A stretch of DNA of 64,000 nt from Desulfovibrio subterraneus (GCF_013340285.1 NZ_BLVO01000013.1:1507689-1571688); one strand, 5' to 3'. Numbered from the stretch's first letter, positions 1 through 8,607 are shown. A program made the numbers and translations. Notes: generated by a model from the sequence alone, not told the origin.

Positions 1-858
1 CATATCCTGCCCGACAAGATCCATATTCTGAACGTATGCTTCCTCATAGACAGGCTGGAAGAAAAGCGTGGCGGCACCGCCGGCAACATTGCATATTCCC
101 TGTCGCTGCTGGGTGAAAAGCCGATCATCCTCTCTGCAGCGGGCAAGGACTTCGACCGTTACGAAGAAGCCCTGCTCAAGGCCGGACTGCCCCTTGAAGG
201 CATTAAGAAGTTCGACGACCTTTTCACCGCCAGCGCCTACATCACCACCGACCAGAACGACAACCAGATCACCGGTTTCAACCCTGGTGCCATGACCAAC
301 CGCTGCGGCTACGAATTCAAGCATCTTGATCCGGCAAAGGACATCGCCCTTGTCTCTCCCGGCAACAAGGACGACATGATCGAGCTGCCCCGCGCGTACC
401 GCGCCGCCGGTATCCGCTATATCTTCGATCCCGGCCAGCAGATTCCCGTCTTCAATGCCGAAGAAATGCTGGAATGCATAACCGGTGCCTACATGCTGGT
501 AACCAACGATTACGAACTGGAAATGATCATGAACACCACCGGCTGCACCAAGGCGCAGCTGCTGGAAAAGTGCGACTATATCATCACCACTCTCGGTGAA
601 AACGGCAGCCGCATAGACAACGGCAGCCCCATACAGGTGGGCATTGCACAGCCCGAAGTGGTGCAGGATCCCACCGGTGCAGGCGACGCTTTCCGCGCCG
701 GACTCATCAAGGGTATTGTCGACGGCAAGTCTATTGAAGAAGCCGCCCGCATGGGTGCGGTATGTGCAAGCTACTGCATTGAGCACTACGGTACGCAGGA
801 GCACGTTTTCTCGCAGGAGAGCTTTGCCGCGCGCCATAGCGCCGCTTTCGGCAAGTAG
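1..858 (+). CDS. PfkB-family carbohydrate/nucleoside kinase, 5' end outside the window
   Basis: The reading frame is open from base 1, so the N-terminus (perhaps 25-30 residues) lies upstream; 285 residues are visible. Near the visible start a Gly-rich stretch (GGTAGNIAYSLSLLG) matches the first PfkB signature. Near the end DPTGAGDAFRAGL (about bases 670-708) is the second signature, with the GAGD anion hole and catalytic Asp. These enzymes phosphorylate a sugar or nucleoside hydroxyl with ATP in the cytoplasm. The overall layout resembles the adenosine kinase/ribokinase branch, but the substrate cannot be read from sequence. A strong terminator follows directly. Confidence 0.9.
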   Translation, partial: HILPDKIHILNVCFLIDRLEEKRGGTAGNIAYSLSLLGEKPIILSAAGKDFDRYEEALLKAGLPLEGIKKFDDLFTASAYITTDQNDNQITGFNPGAMTNRCGYEFKHLDPAKDIALVSPGNKDDMIELPRAYRAAGIRYIFDPGQQIPVFNAEEMLECITGAYMLVTNDYELEMIMNTTGCTKAQLLEKCDYIITTLGENGSRIDNGSPIQVGIAQPEVVQDPTGAGDAFRAGLIKGIVDGKSIEEAARMGAVCASYCIEHYGTQEHVFSQESFAARHSAAFGK

Positions 859-880
859 CGTTTTCCAACCGGAAAAATAC

Positions 881-912
881 AAACGCCGCCATGGTTCCGT
901 GGCGGCGTTTTA
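881..912 (+). terminator. Rho-independent terminator of the PfkB kinase gene
   Basis: AACGCCGCCA and TGGCGGCGTT form a 10-bp GC-rich stem around an 8-nt loop, followed by TTTATT. It lies 22 bases after the kinase stop codon. Confidence 0.85.
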
Positions 913-1171
913 TTGTATCCGGTGCTTTCCGTAGTCCGACCGGCAGCGCGTCTTCAACTATGTCTGTTTTGAGGCTGCCACACCTTCCATACCTGTTATG
1001 CCGTTTGTACCTGCTACGCCAGTCACACCAGTCACCCAAGCCTTTCCGGCGCAACGACTGCGTATCCATGGCAGGCACCCTCAGCGTATCCCCGGATACC
1101 ATAGTGCCTTCGGCATTCATTCCAGCGACATACCGGTTTCCCCTACCGATGTGTCGCGCAGGGCAAACCGG
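913..1171. other. Intergenic stretch without a convincing gene
   Basis: With the terminator this makes a 313-base gap between the kinase and the convergent gene at 1172. Longer frames exist on both strands but none has a ribosome binding site or a recognisable product. On the minus strand a short frame around 970-1050 encodes a Gly-X-X-like run (VTGVTGVAGTNGITG) but has no credible start, so it is not called. Confidence 0.5.
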
Positions 1172-1813
1172 CTATTCGGAGCTCTGCTCCTCAAGCATGG
1201 CCAGCTCGGATTGCAGCGATGCCAGTTCTATTCTCTTGGCATCCAACTCTTCCTTGGCTTCCTCGTCATTATTTGTCTTTGACTGCAGTTTGGTAATCTC
1301 CTCCTGCAGCTTTTCAATTTTCTCCTGCAGGTTCTCGATGGTGTCCTCATCGCTGTCGGATGATTCTTCCGTTTCACCCGTGCCTGCTGCGCCCGTGCCT
1401 GCTGCAGCCGATCCGCTGGAACTGGCAGAATTGGCGGAACTGGTCGACGCAGCCGAACTGGCTGAACCAGAAGCAAAAGCAACCTGCGTCATATCATCCG
1501 TATCGCCCGTATCACCAGGCGAGGTTGCGGTCACAGCATCGGATGATTCTTCCGACAGCACGGAACCCAGCTGCGTCATGAGTGCTCCCTGCTGTTCCGA
1601 GGTCAGCTCGTCCACAGAATCGGCACCATATTCCTCAAGCTTTTTGGCCAGCAATTCCCGAGCTTCATCCGAGATGCTGACCGTATCGCCACTGCTCTGA
1701 GCCATTCCCGCAGATGACTCCTCGGATGTTCCATACGCAGCGGATTTCGTTTTTGCGGTGAACAACTGCGTCTGCCCTGTGCCTGTCAACAGTTCTGAAC
1801 TGATGGAAACCAT
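1172..1813 (-). CDS. Acidic low-complexity protein with C-terminal coiled coil
   Basis: 213 residues of unknown function. The start is the ATG at 1813: an ATG 12 bases upstream overlaps the GGAGGTG that acts as ribosome binding site for this one. Residues ~45-60 contain DTVSISDEARELL, a short motif frequent in small uncharacterised proteins of this group. Residues ~95-145 are a Ser/Ala/Gly/Thr-rich linker, and the last ~65 residues are a heptad-like coiled coil rich in Glu, Leu and Lys. No signal peptide or membrane segment is seen. The composition resembles the linker of the EF-hand protein at 5084, but no functional link is shown. Confidence 0.75.
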   Translation of the reverse strand: MVSISSELLTGTGQTQLFTAKTKSAAYGTSEESSAGMAQSSGDTVSISDEARELLAKKLEEYGADSVDELTSEQQGALMTQLGSVLSEESSDAVTATSPGDTGDTDDMTQVAFASGSASSAASTSSANSASSSGSAAAGTGAAGTGETEESSDSDEDTIENLQEKIEKLQEEITKLQSKTNNDEEAKEELDAKRIELASLQSELAMLEEQSSE

Positions 1814-1990
1814 ATGCACCTCCATGATATGGATCGTTCGTTGTCTGTACTATCGGCAAAAGCAAAGGACAGCCTGCTTTTCAGAACCTCAATAATAGTC
1901 AAGAAGCATTATACAACCGGCGTTCCACATTTACGAATGTGAAGAGGATTATAGGGAAGTACCGGTTCCCCGACAAAAATCCGCAGCAAC

Positions 1991-2024
1991 AAAAAAGTGC
2001 CGCCGGAACAGATTCCGGCGGCAC
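1991..2024 (-). terminator. Rho-independent terminator of the HMA-domain gene
   Basis: GTGCCGCCGG and CCGGCGGCAC pair in a 10-bp stem with an 8-base loop. On the minus strand the stem is followed by TTTTTT. It lies just downstream of the small gene at 2052. Confidence 0.85.
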
Positions 2025-2051
2025 CTTGCCCGCAAGAGAACGGAAAGCGGA

Positions 2052-2252
2052 CTATTCTTCCACTTCGTATCCGGCCTGCTCAACGGCTTCCTTCAATATG
2101 GACATATCCACACAGGCGGTGGGACCATAGGTCACTTCGCCGGTAGCAAGGTTCACGTTTACGGTTTCCACACCATCGACAGTGGAAACAGCCTGAGAGA
2201 CAGTCGCTGCGCAATCGGGGCTCTGCATGCCCCGCACCTTGAACTTCTTCAT
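2052..2252 (-). CDS. Small heavy-metal-associated (HMA) domain protein with one metal-site Cys missing
   Basis: 66 residues, a single ferredoxin-like HMA domain of the CopZ/MerP type. The start ATG at 2252 has GGAGG five to six bases upstream. Known HMA domains bind Cu(I) or other soft metals through GMxCxxC. Here the loop reads GMQSPDC, so the first Cys is Ser and only Cys14 remains. The rest of the fold (VSTVDGVETVNVNLATGEV, and C-terminal AGYEVEE) is well conserved. It may bind metal as a dimer or with altered affinity, or may have lost metal transfer. It is a single-gene unit with its own terminator. Confidence 0.85.
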   Translation of the reverse strand: MKKFKVRGMQSPDCAATVSQAVSTVDGVETVNVNLATGEVTYGPTACVDMSILKEAVEQAGYEVEE

Positions 2253-2477
2253 GATATCCTCCGGAATACCTAGTTGGTAGGTATGATTTTTACCATCTGT
2301 AGCGCGTGTTCCGAATAATTGCCACTGTTTGCACTCCTGCTTCGCTCTGCAGGCCCTGCCCGTATTCTGCGCACGGGGGGCGCATGCGGTCTTGCTTGCG
2401 CCCGGGCCGGTAATGCCGTATTGCATAGCCACCTGAAACGGACGGATCAACCGTCCAAATTCACCAACAGGAATACC

Positions 2478-2744
2478 ATGCTCAAACTGGACTTTACCAC
2501 GACCGGCTATATTATCATGTGTCTTATCTGGTCCCTGGCCGGTATCATCGGGGCCGTTATTGCTCATAAAAAGGGGCGCAGCCCGTTTTTCTGGGGCATA
2601 CTCTGCCTCATCGCTCCCTTGGCGCTCTTTGCCATCGGCGGCATGCGCGCTCCCGGCGAGCCGCTTCCCCCCATATTCCAGCGCGAGAAGGAAGAACTGG
2701 AACGCCTTGCCCGCGAACGTGCCGAACAGCAGTCACGCCAGTAA
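2478..2744 (+). CDS. Small membrane protein with two transmembrane segments and charged tail
   Basis: 88 residues. The ATG at 2478 is preceded by AGGA at a usable distance; the longer open frame upstream has no such signal. Residues ~9-29 and ~38-54 are hydrophobic and separated by the basic turn HKKGRS, so the protein probably forms a helical hairpin in the inner membrane. The tail (EREKEELERLARERAEQQ-like) is a charged helix, likely cytoplasmic. The function is not recognised; similar short proteins are common next to housekeeping genes in this group. Confidence 0.7.
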   Translation: MLKLDFTTTGYIIMCLIWSLAGIIGAVIAHKKGRSPFFWGILCLIAPLALFAIGGMRAPGEPLPPIFQREKEELERLARERAEQQSRQ

Positions 2745-2959
2745 ACCACGCCCGAAAGCCATCCGCACTGTGCAGCCCATGGAATAACAACCATATTCTG
2801 CACTGCCACATTCACTCCGCAAACGGCGCGTGATACAGGAATACGGGACAGGCAACGCATGCAGAGAGCCTGACCGTATTCCTTGCGCAGAGGCGCCGCA
2901 GCCTGCGCCACACACAACTTTCGCAGCGGCACCGCCCATTTCCCAGCACCGAGAATGCC

Positions 2960-4318
2960 ATGATTGAACGTAATTTTCACATAATGACCTTTGGCTGCCA
3001 GATGAATTCCAACGATTCCGACTGGCTGAAGCGCTCCCTCATCTCCCGCGGCTTTACGGAAGCAGCCACGCCGGAAGACGCATCTGTCTTCATACTCAAC
3101 ACCTGCTCCGTCCGTGAAAAGCCTGAGCAGAAGGTTTACAGCCTGCTGGGCAGAATCCAGACCATGACCAAGGGCCGCGAAGACATTCTCGTGGCTGTGG
3201 GCGGCTGCGTTGCGCAGCAGGTAGGCCGGGGTTTCTTCAACCGCTTCAAACAGGTGCGCCTTGTCTTCGGCACGGACGGCCTTGCTTCGGCCCCACAGGC
3301 ACTCGACCGGCTTGTGGAGGAAGATCAGCTGCGCATGAGCCTGCTCGACTTTTCCGAGGAATACCCTGAAAAGGATCAGGAATGGTCCGACGGCGTGGTT
3401 CCTCCGGCGGGATTCGTCAACATCATGCAGGGCTGCGACAACTTCTGCGCATACTGCATCGTGCCCTACACCCGTGGCAGACAGAAATCGCGCTCCAGCG
3501 TTTCCGTGCTGGAAGAATGCCGCACGCTGGTTGCACGCGGCATGCGCGATATCACCCTGCTGGGGCAGAACGTGAACTCCTTCGGGCAGGACGCGCACGG
3601 CGACGGCACCTCCTTTGCCGCACTGCTGCATCAGGTGGCCGACATCAAGGGACTGGAACGCCTGCGGTTTGTCACCTCGCACCCCAAGGATATCGCCGAC
3701 GAAGTCATCGACGCATTCGGCACCCGCGAGAATATCTGCCCGCGTCTGCACCTTCCCATGCAGTCCGGCTCTGACCGCATTCTCAAAAGCATGGGCCGCA
3801 AGTACGACATTACCCGCTACCGCGGCATAGTGGACAAACTGCGCCACGCCCGTCCCGACCTGCAGCTGACCACGGACATTATTGTCGGCTTCCCCGGCGA
3901 AACCGAAGAAGATTTTCTGCAGACCCTGCGCACGGCGCAGGAAATCGGATTTGCCCAGTCCTTCTCGTTCAATTACTCCGACCGCCCCGGAACCCGCGCG
4001 GAAATGCTTGCCGACAAGGTGACCAAAGAGGTCATGCAGGACAGGCTGCAGCGATATCAGGATTGGCAGTCGGAATATACTGAACATATCCTGCAAAGTA
4101 TGGTAGGAAGGAAACTGGACGTCCTTTTCGAAGGCATGAGCAAAAAGCCCGGCTCCGACAACAATGCAGAGGCATGGCAGGGACGCGACGTGTTCGGCCA
4201 GCTGGTGCATGTGACACTGCCCTCCGGCGGCGACATGGCGGGCAAATTCATGCCGGTGACCATCACCGAGGCGAAAAAGCACTCCCTGATCGGAGAAAAG
4301 GCTGGTGAACCATGGTAG
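2960..4318 (+). CDS. miaB: tRNA-2-methylthio-N6-dimethylallyladenosine synthase MiaB
   Basis: 452 residues, the usual family length. MiaB is a radical-SAM methylthiotransferase that adds a methylthio group to i6A37 of tRNAs reading UNN codons. The N-terminal UPF0004 domain carries the three Cys of the auxiliary 4Fe-4S cluster (Cys13, Cys49, Cys83). The radical-SAM motif CDNFCAYC gives Cys159, Cys163 and Cys166. A C-terminal TRAM domain (~residues 375-440) should bind tRNA. The stop overlaps the next gene's start by 7 bases, so the two are probably co-translated. Confidence 0.95.
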   Translation: MIERNFHIMTFGCQMNSNDSDWLKRSLISRGFTEAATPEDASVFILNTCSVREKPEQKVYSLLGRIQTMTKGREDILVAVGGCVAQQVGRGFFNRFKQVRLVFGTDGLASAPQALDRLVEEDQLRMSLLDFSEEYPEKDQEWSDGVVPPAGFVNIMQGCDNFCAYCIVPYTRGRQKSRSSVSVLEECRTLVARGMRDITLLGQNVNSFGQDAHGDGTSFAALLHQVADIKGLERLRFVTSHPKDIADEVIDAFGTRENICPRLHLPMQSGSDRILKSMGRKYDITRYRGIVDKLRHARPDLQLTTDIIVGFPGETEEDFLQTLRTAQEIGFAQSFSFNYSDRPGTRAEMLADKVTKEVMQDRLQRYQDWQSEYTEHILQSMVGRKLDVLFEGMSKKPGSDNNAEAWQGRDVFGQLVHVTLPSGGDMAGKFMPVTITEAKKHSLIGEKAGEPW

Positions 4319-4908
4319 TGATGCAGGTTGCGGGACTGACCCTGGACGAGCAGACCAAGGCTCCCATTCTTGTACTCAAAAGCGTGCAGGGCAATGACAC
4401 CCTTCCCATCTGGATAGGCGCCATGGAGGCCATGGCTATTTCCGTGGTCATCAACGCCGTCAGCGTTCCCCGCCCCCTTACCCACGACCTCATGCTCGGC
4501 ACCATCGGCAAGCTCGGCGCCGAACTGCTGGGGGTGGAAATTGTCGATCTGCGTGAAGGCACCTATTTTGCGGAACTGGATATCCTTTCCGCAGGAACCC
4601 GCCACAGGGTAGACAGCCGCCCCTCGGACGGCATTGCCCTTGCGCTTCGCGCCGGAGTTCCCATTCTCGTCCGTCAGAGCGTGCTCGATGCCGCCGCCAG
4701 GGATAATCTGCGTCCGTCCGCATCCAAACCCGCCCACCTGATTGAACCTGCCGACGCCGCAGCCGAGATGATGCGCAAGGCAGAGAGCATCCGCGCTGCC
4801 CACACAGGGCAGACCGGACAGGAAGGGGAGGAACACGAAGGGCCGGACGAAGAGACCCTCAAGGAACTCCTCAAACATCTTGAGCCTGATACAAAAACCA
4901 AGATGTAA
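4312..4908 (+). CDS. Bifunctional nuclease (BFN/DUF151) family protein
   Basis: 198 residues. The BFN domain fills residues ~1-140 (LPIWIGAMEAMAIS, then HRVDSRPSDGIALALR with the conserved S-R-P-S-D). Family members are described as nucleases acting on RNA and DNA, or as small regulatory proteins. The C-terminal ~50 residues are acidic and Gln/Glu-rich. The gene overlaps miaB by 7 bases and is followed by a terminator, so miaB-BFN forms a two-gene operon. The pairing suggests a role in RNA metabolism, but that is inference. Confidence 0.88.
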   Translation: MVVMQVAGLTLDEQTKAPILVLKSVQGNDTLPIWIGAMEAMAISVVINAVSVPRPLTHDLMLGTIGKLGAELLGVEIVDLREGTYFAELDILSAGTRHRVDSRPSDGIALALRAGVPILVRQSVLDAAARDNLRPSASKPAHLIEPADAAAEMMRKAESIRAAHTGQTGQEGEEHEGPDEETLKELLKHLEPDTKTKM

Positions 4909-4919
4909 GCAGCAACACC

Positions 4920-4947
4920 AAGCCGGGGCCACCCGGCTTTTATTTTT
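4920..4947 (+). terminator. Rho-independent terminator after the miaB-BFN operon
   Basis: AAGCCGGG and CCCGGCTT pair around GCCA, followed by TTATTTTT, 11 bases after the stop codon. Confidence 0.85.
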
Positions 4948-5083
4948 CCCCATTCTCTTTACAATTCTTATAGTTACCCAACGGTGAGTTAAGCTCCTGC
5001 GGCCGCCGCCTTGCACGCCTTGCGCATGACACCGCACAGGGAAAATTCTGCCCTGCGCCAACACGAATAGAGAGGTGTGAGTC

Positions 5084-5953
5084 ATGTCTATTTACGGAGT
5101 CAGCGGCAGTTCCTCCGGCAGCATGGCAGATGCGCTTGCCCAGCTGCGCAATGCGATGGAACAGAAGGATACGGGCGAGTTTGCCGCATCATTCATTTCC
5201 GGCCATGATACGGACCAAAACGGCCTGCTCAGCATTGAAGAAACCGATTTCAGTAAGGAGCAGTTCAATGCAATTGATGCAGACGGAGACGGCTCTCTTT
5301 CTGCGGATGAACTGACCGCCGAGGAGCGGAGAAGGCAGGAAAAGGGGGCCTTCAACATGGGGATGCGCGTTTCTCCCACTGCCGATGAAATTGCGTCTTC
5401 CCTCATTTCCCAGCTGGATGGGGATGGTGACGGTTCCCTGAGTCAGGAAGAACTGGGCATGGACAGCGACCAGTTCAGCTCCATCGACAGCGATGGCGAC
5501 GGAATTCTCTCCTCGGAAGAAATTACCGAGGACCTGCAGGCCCGCATGGATGAGATGCATCAGGCAGCCATGCAGATGGGGGCATCCTCCACCAGTACAA
5601 CCGAAAGCACAAACGGGGACGCATCGGATGTAGCCGCCGCTTCAGCCTCGGACACGAGTGAGACCGCAGCCTCTGCATCCGGCACTCAGGCATCCTCTTC
5701 ATCTTCCGAAGAAGAGGAATACGATGAACTGGACCTGAACAAGGACGGTACCGTCAGTTTTGACGAGCTTCGTCAGGCCATGATGAACGGCACATTCAGC
5801 GGCACGCTGGACGGTCTGTCGGGCAGCGGCTCTTCAGGTTCAGACAGCGGCAGCTTTGTTTCCGGCTTCATGCGCAGAATGGCCGATCAGGCATATCAGA
5901 CGCAGATGTCACAGATGGCCAGTTATTCCGACACAGCGGCCGCAGCTGTATGA
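5084..5953 (+). CDS. EF-hand protein with five calcium-binding loops
   Basis: 289 residues. GAGAGGTG precedes the ATG. Five 12-residue EF-hand loops are visible: residues 42-53 (DTDQNGLLSIEE), 65-76, 112-123, 135-146 and 217-228. All start with Asp and end with Glu, the canonical Ca2+ ligands. Residues ~165-215 are a Ser/Ala/Glu-rich linker. No signal peptide is seen, so it is either cytoplasmic or exported without a Sec signal. It may buffer or sense calcium; the partner is unknown. A terminator follows. Confidence 0.88.
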   Translation: MSIYGVSGSSSGSMADALAQLRNAMEQKDTGEFAASFISGHDTDQNGLLSIEETDFSKEQFNAIDADGDGSLSADELTAEERRRQEKGAFNMGMRVSPTADEIASSLISQLDGDGDGSLSQEELGMDSDQFSSIDSDGDGILSSEEITEDLQARMDEMHQAAMQMGASSTSTTESTNGDASDVAAASASDTSETAASASGTQASSSSSEEEEYDELDLNKDGTVSFDELRQAMMNGTFSGTLDGLSGSGSSGSDSGSFVSGFMRRMADQAYQTQMSQMASYSDTAAAAV

Positions 5954-5976
5954 CCCTTGCCCCGCTCCTAATCCAC

Positions 5977-6006
5977 ATGGCCTCCGCCTGCAAAGGCGGA
6001 GGCCAT
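5977..6006 (+). terminator. Rho-independent-like terminator of the EF-hand gene
   Basis: ATGGCCTCCGCC and GGCGGAGGCCAT make a 12-bp stem around TGCAAA. The downstream T-run is weak (TTGCGTTTG), so termination may be partial. Confidence 0.7.
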
Positions 6007-6085
6007 TGCGTTTGCATCATGCAACGCTCTGGCGTATATCGTTTCTGACCCGTAACCCACGACCCATTACCGGACAGGAACGTTC

Positions 6086-6742
6086 ATGATCGATCTGCAC
6101 GTGCATACCAATTTCAGCGACGGCAAACACATTCCCGCACACATGCTGCGCCTTGCCAAGCTTGCGGGCTACCGCGCCATTGTCTTCACCGACCACGCCG
6201 ACGCCAGCAACATGCGCCATATTCTGGAAAACCAGCTGCCCATGGCAAAGACCTATTCCCTGCATGAAGGCATTGACCTGTTCGTAGGGGTTGAGCTCAC
6301 AAGCGTTCCCCCTGCCCTGATACCGGACACCATTGCGCAAGCCCGCGAACTCGGCGCACAGGTGGTCAGCGTACACGGCCAGACTCTTTCCGATGTGGTG
6401 GAAGAAGGTACAAACCTCGCCGCCATTGAAGGCGGAGCAGACATTCTGTGTCATCCCGGCCTCATCACGGAGCAGGAAGCCATGCTCGCGGCAGAAAAGG
6501 GCGTGCTGCTGGAACTTTCCACCCGCCCGAGCAACGCCCTGTGCAACGGCCTGCTTGTCAATGTGGCCCGACGGGCAAACGCCAGGATCGTGATCAACAA
6601 CGACGCGCATCACGGATCGGACTTCATATCTCGCGACAAGCGGCGGGCCATCGCCATTGGCGCAGGCATGACGCCGGATGAATACAAACAGGCAGAAGGA
6701 AACAGCCGCGAATTCATCTCGCGGTTGCTCCGGCAATCATAA
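6086..6742 (+). CDS. PHP-domain hydrolase, histidinol-phosphatase-like
   Basis: 218 residues. The N-terminus MIDLHVHTNFSDG carries the HxH of motif I. FTDHAD, HGQT, CHPGL and NDAHH supply further His/Asp metal ligands typical of PHP phosphoesterases. Known members use two or three metal ions to cleave phosphate esters such as histidinol phosphate or nucleoside phosphates. The family position, short length and lack of his genes nearby leave the substrate open. The gene lies just upstream of an exported adenosine deaminase, but a joint role is only a guess. Confidence 0.85.
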   Translation: MIDLHVHTNFSDGKHIPAHMLRLAKLAGYRAIVFTDHADASNMRHILENQLPMAKTYSLHEGIDLFVGVELTSVPPALIPDTIAQARELGAQVVSVHGQTLSDVVEEGTNLAAIEGGADILCHPGLITEQEAMLAAEKGVLLELSTRPSNALCNGLLVNVARRANARIVINNDAHHGSDFISRDKRRAIAIGAGMTPDEYKQAEGNSREFISRLLRQS

Positions 6743-6834
6743 CGGTATATTACGGATTGCATACCCATGTGACATCTGCCGCTGCACCATACGGCAGGCA
6801 AACATCATTTCATGTCCCACCGAGGAGTTTTTGC

Positions 6835-8412
6835 ATGATCAGACTGGCTTCACTGATGCTCATGATCATCACCCTGATGAGCCCTGCCATCGCTTCCGGC
6901 AAGCAGGCCCTTTCCCAGAACGAAAAGACCACCATCATCTTCTTCGATACCATCCGCGAGAATCCGCCCATGCTGCGCGGCTTTCTTACGGCCATGCCCA
7001 AGGGAGCGGACCTTCACGCCCATCTTTCCGGCTCGGTCTATGCGGAAGATTACCTCGAGTGGGCAATGCAGGATAACCGCTGCATAAACACCACCACCTT
7101 CGAAATTTCAGCTGCTGCCGGCAAGCCGGAAAAAACGGGCAAAACCGACAAGCCCGTCAAGGCCCCTGCACAGTGCCCCGAAGGCACTGTTCCCGCCGCC
7201 ACCATGGAAAAGGATACCAAGCTGTATTCCTCTGCCATCAACGCGCTTTCAACCCGCGATGTGCAGTATACTTCGGCCATGTGGGGGCATGATCATTTCT
7301 TTGATACCTTCGGCAAGTTCGGTGCGGCCCAGCAGGGACGCGATGCCGACATGCTGGCATCCGTTATCCGCCGCGCAGCCGCCCAGAACATCATGCATCT
7401 GGAACTGATGGCCTCCATCTATCCTCCGGAACTCAAGACCATAGCCACCACGGTGGGCTGGAACGGTGATGCGGCAGCAACCCTCGCTGCCCTCCGGCAG
7501 GCCGGGCTGTTCAATTCCGTGCCCGCCTCCGTGGAAGCACGCCGCCAGCTGCTTGAAAGAACCCGCCCCCTGCTCACCGAACGTGAAGCAGCCCTCGGCG
7601 TTTCGTTCATACAGCAGGTCACCCGCACCCAGACTCCTGCGGTGGTGTTCGCCCAGATTGCCTACAGCTTCGAAATGGTCCGGCAGGACCCCGCCACCAT
7701 CGCCTTCAACCTTGTGGCCCCCGAAGACAACCCTGTGGCCCTGCGCGACTACTCCCTGCACATGAGCATGATAGACGCCCTCTACGGCCTGCCCGAATAT
7801 GCAGACACCCCCATCACCCTGCATGCGGGCGAACTGACCATGGGGCTTGTTCCCCCGCGCCACCTCGGTTTCCATATCCGCGAAGCCGTGGAAAAGGGCC
7901 ATGCCCGCCGCATCGGTCACGGTGTGGACGTGATGTATGAAGATAAGCCCTTCGAGCTGCTGCGCACCATGCAGAGCAAGCGCATTGCGGTAGAGATATG
8001 CCTCACCAGCAACGACCGCATTCTGGGCGTTTCCGGCGGCAATCATCCTTTCCCCATCTACCGCCAGTTCGGCGTACCGGTGGTGCTGAACACGGATGAC
8101 GAGGGGGTTTCCCGCATTGACCTGACCAATGAATACCTGCGTGCCGCCAAGGATTATGACCTCGGCTATACCGAGGTGAAAACCCTGTCGCGCAACAGCC
8201 TTGAATACAGCTTTCTGCCGGGACAAAGCCTGTGGGATGATCCTGCCGCCTTTGTCATGACCGGAGCCTGCAAAGACTCGCTCATCGGCCACGAAACAGC
8301 CACCTGCAGCAAGCTGCTGAACGAAAGTGAAAAGGCGCGGGCACAGTGGAATCTGGAGATGGCCTTCTCCGACTTTGAAAAGGAAGTGGCGGATTCCATG
8401 ACCAACCGCTAG
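6835..8412 (+). CDS. Exported adenosine deaminase-like protein
   Basis: 525 residues. The ATG at 6835 has GAGGAG seven bases upstream and opens a clear Sec signal (hydrophobic residues 3-18, then AIASG). Amidohydrolase motifs of adenosine deaminases are intact: KGADLHAHLSGS (zinc ligands His61, His63), HAGE (His330, catalytic Glu333), IGHGVD, and LNTDDEG (Asp421-Asp422). Such enzymes convert adenosine to inosine plus ammonia. An insert of ~60 residues after the HxH motif and the signal peptide make it resemble the secreted ADGF/CECR1-type enzymes more than cytoplasmic Add. It probably works in the periplasm in nucleoside salvage. Confidence 0.88.
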   Translation: MIRLASLMLMIITLMSPAIASGKQALSQNEKTTIIFFDTIRENPPMLRGFLTAMPKGADLHAHLSGSVYAEDYLEWAMQDNRCINTTTFEISAAAGKPEKTGKTDKPVKAPAQCPEGTVPAATMEKDTKLYSSAINALSTRDVQYTSAMWGHDHFFDTFGKFGAAQQGRDADMLASVIRRAAAQNIMHLELMASIYPPELKTIATTVGWNGDAAATLAALRQAGLFNSVPASVEARRQLLERTRPLLTEREAALGVSFIQQVTRTQTPAVVFAQIAYSFEMVRQDPATIAFNLVAPEDNPVALRDYSLHMSMIDALYGLPEYADTPITLHAGELTMGLVPPRHLGFHIREAVEKGHARRIGHGVDVMYEDKPFELLRTMQSKRIAVEICLTSNDRILGVSGGNHPFPIYRQFGVPVVLNTDDEGVSRIDLTNEYLRAAKDYDLGYTEVKTLSRNSLEYSFLPGQSLWDDPAAFVMTGACKDSLIGHETATCSKLLNESEKARAQWNLEMAFSDFEKEVADSMTNR

Positions 8413-8429
8413 TTCCGGACACAACATAA

Positions 8430-8450
8430 GCGGCACCTCAAGGTGCCGCA
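8430..8450 (+). terminator. Terminator-like hairpin, left copy flanking repeat element 1
   Basis: GCGGCACC and GGTGCCGC form an 8-bp stem with loop TCAA. It lies 17 bases after the adenosine deaminase stop but lacks a T-run, because the repeat element begins directly. The same 21 bases recur at 8608 with one mismatch. Confidence 0.75.
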
Positions 8451-8607
8451 GACTGCTGACAATGTCATTTCTGGTATTTTTTGGCTCTGCCGGGCAGAAA
8501 CCTAACGTTCCTGCACCTCGTATACGCGATGAAAATCCGTTTTTATGCCTCAGTTCCGGCTTAATGTGGATGTGGTTTTACTGAAAACAACAGTTTGTCA
8601 TTAATCT
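8451..8607. mobile_element. Terminator-nested repeat element, copy 1 (157-bp core)
   Basis: The core is nearly identical over its left ~115 bases to the core at 20871-21030. Shared stretches include TCTGGTATTTTTTGGCTC, AACCTAACGTTCCTGCACCT and GCGATGAAAATCCGTTTT. TGACAA near the left end and TTGTCA near the right end form short inverted ends. The core contains a hairpin (8494-8514; one mismatch in this copy). It carries no transposase, so it would be non-autonomous if mobile. It sits between two copies of the local terminator. No family is recognised. Confidence 0.75.

Noticed and set aside
970-1050. Short minus-strand Gly-X-X run resembling a collagen-like stretch
   Set aside because: It has only ~40 codons after an in-frame stop and no start signal.
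731-1120. A 129-codon minus-strand frame overlapping the end of the kinase gene and its terminator
   Set aside because: It runs through the kinase coding region and a clear terminator hairpin and has no ribosome binding site or family match.
2564-4282. A 572-codon minus-strand frame antisense to miaB
   Set aside because: It is the shadow of the high-GC miaB gene; its product is unlike any family while miaB is complete.
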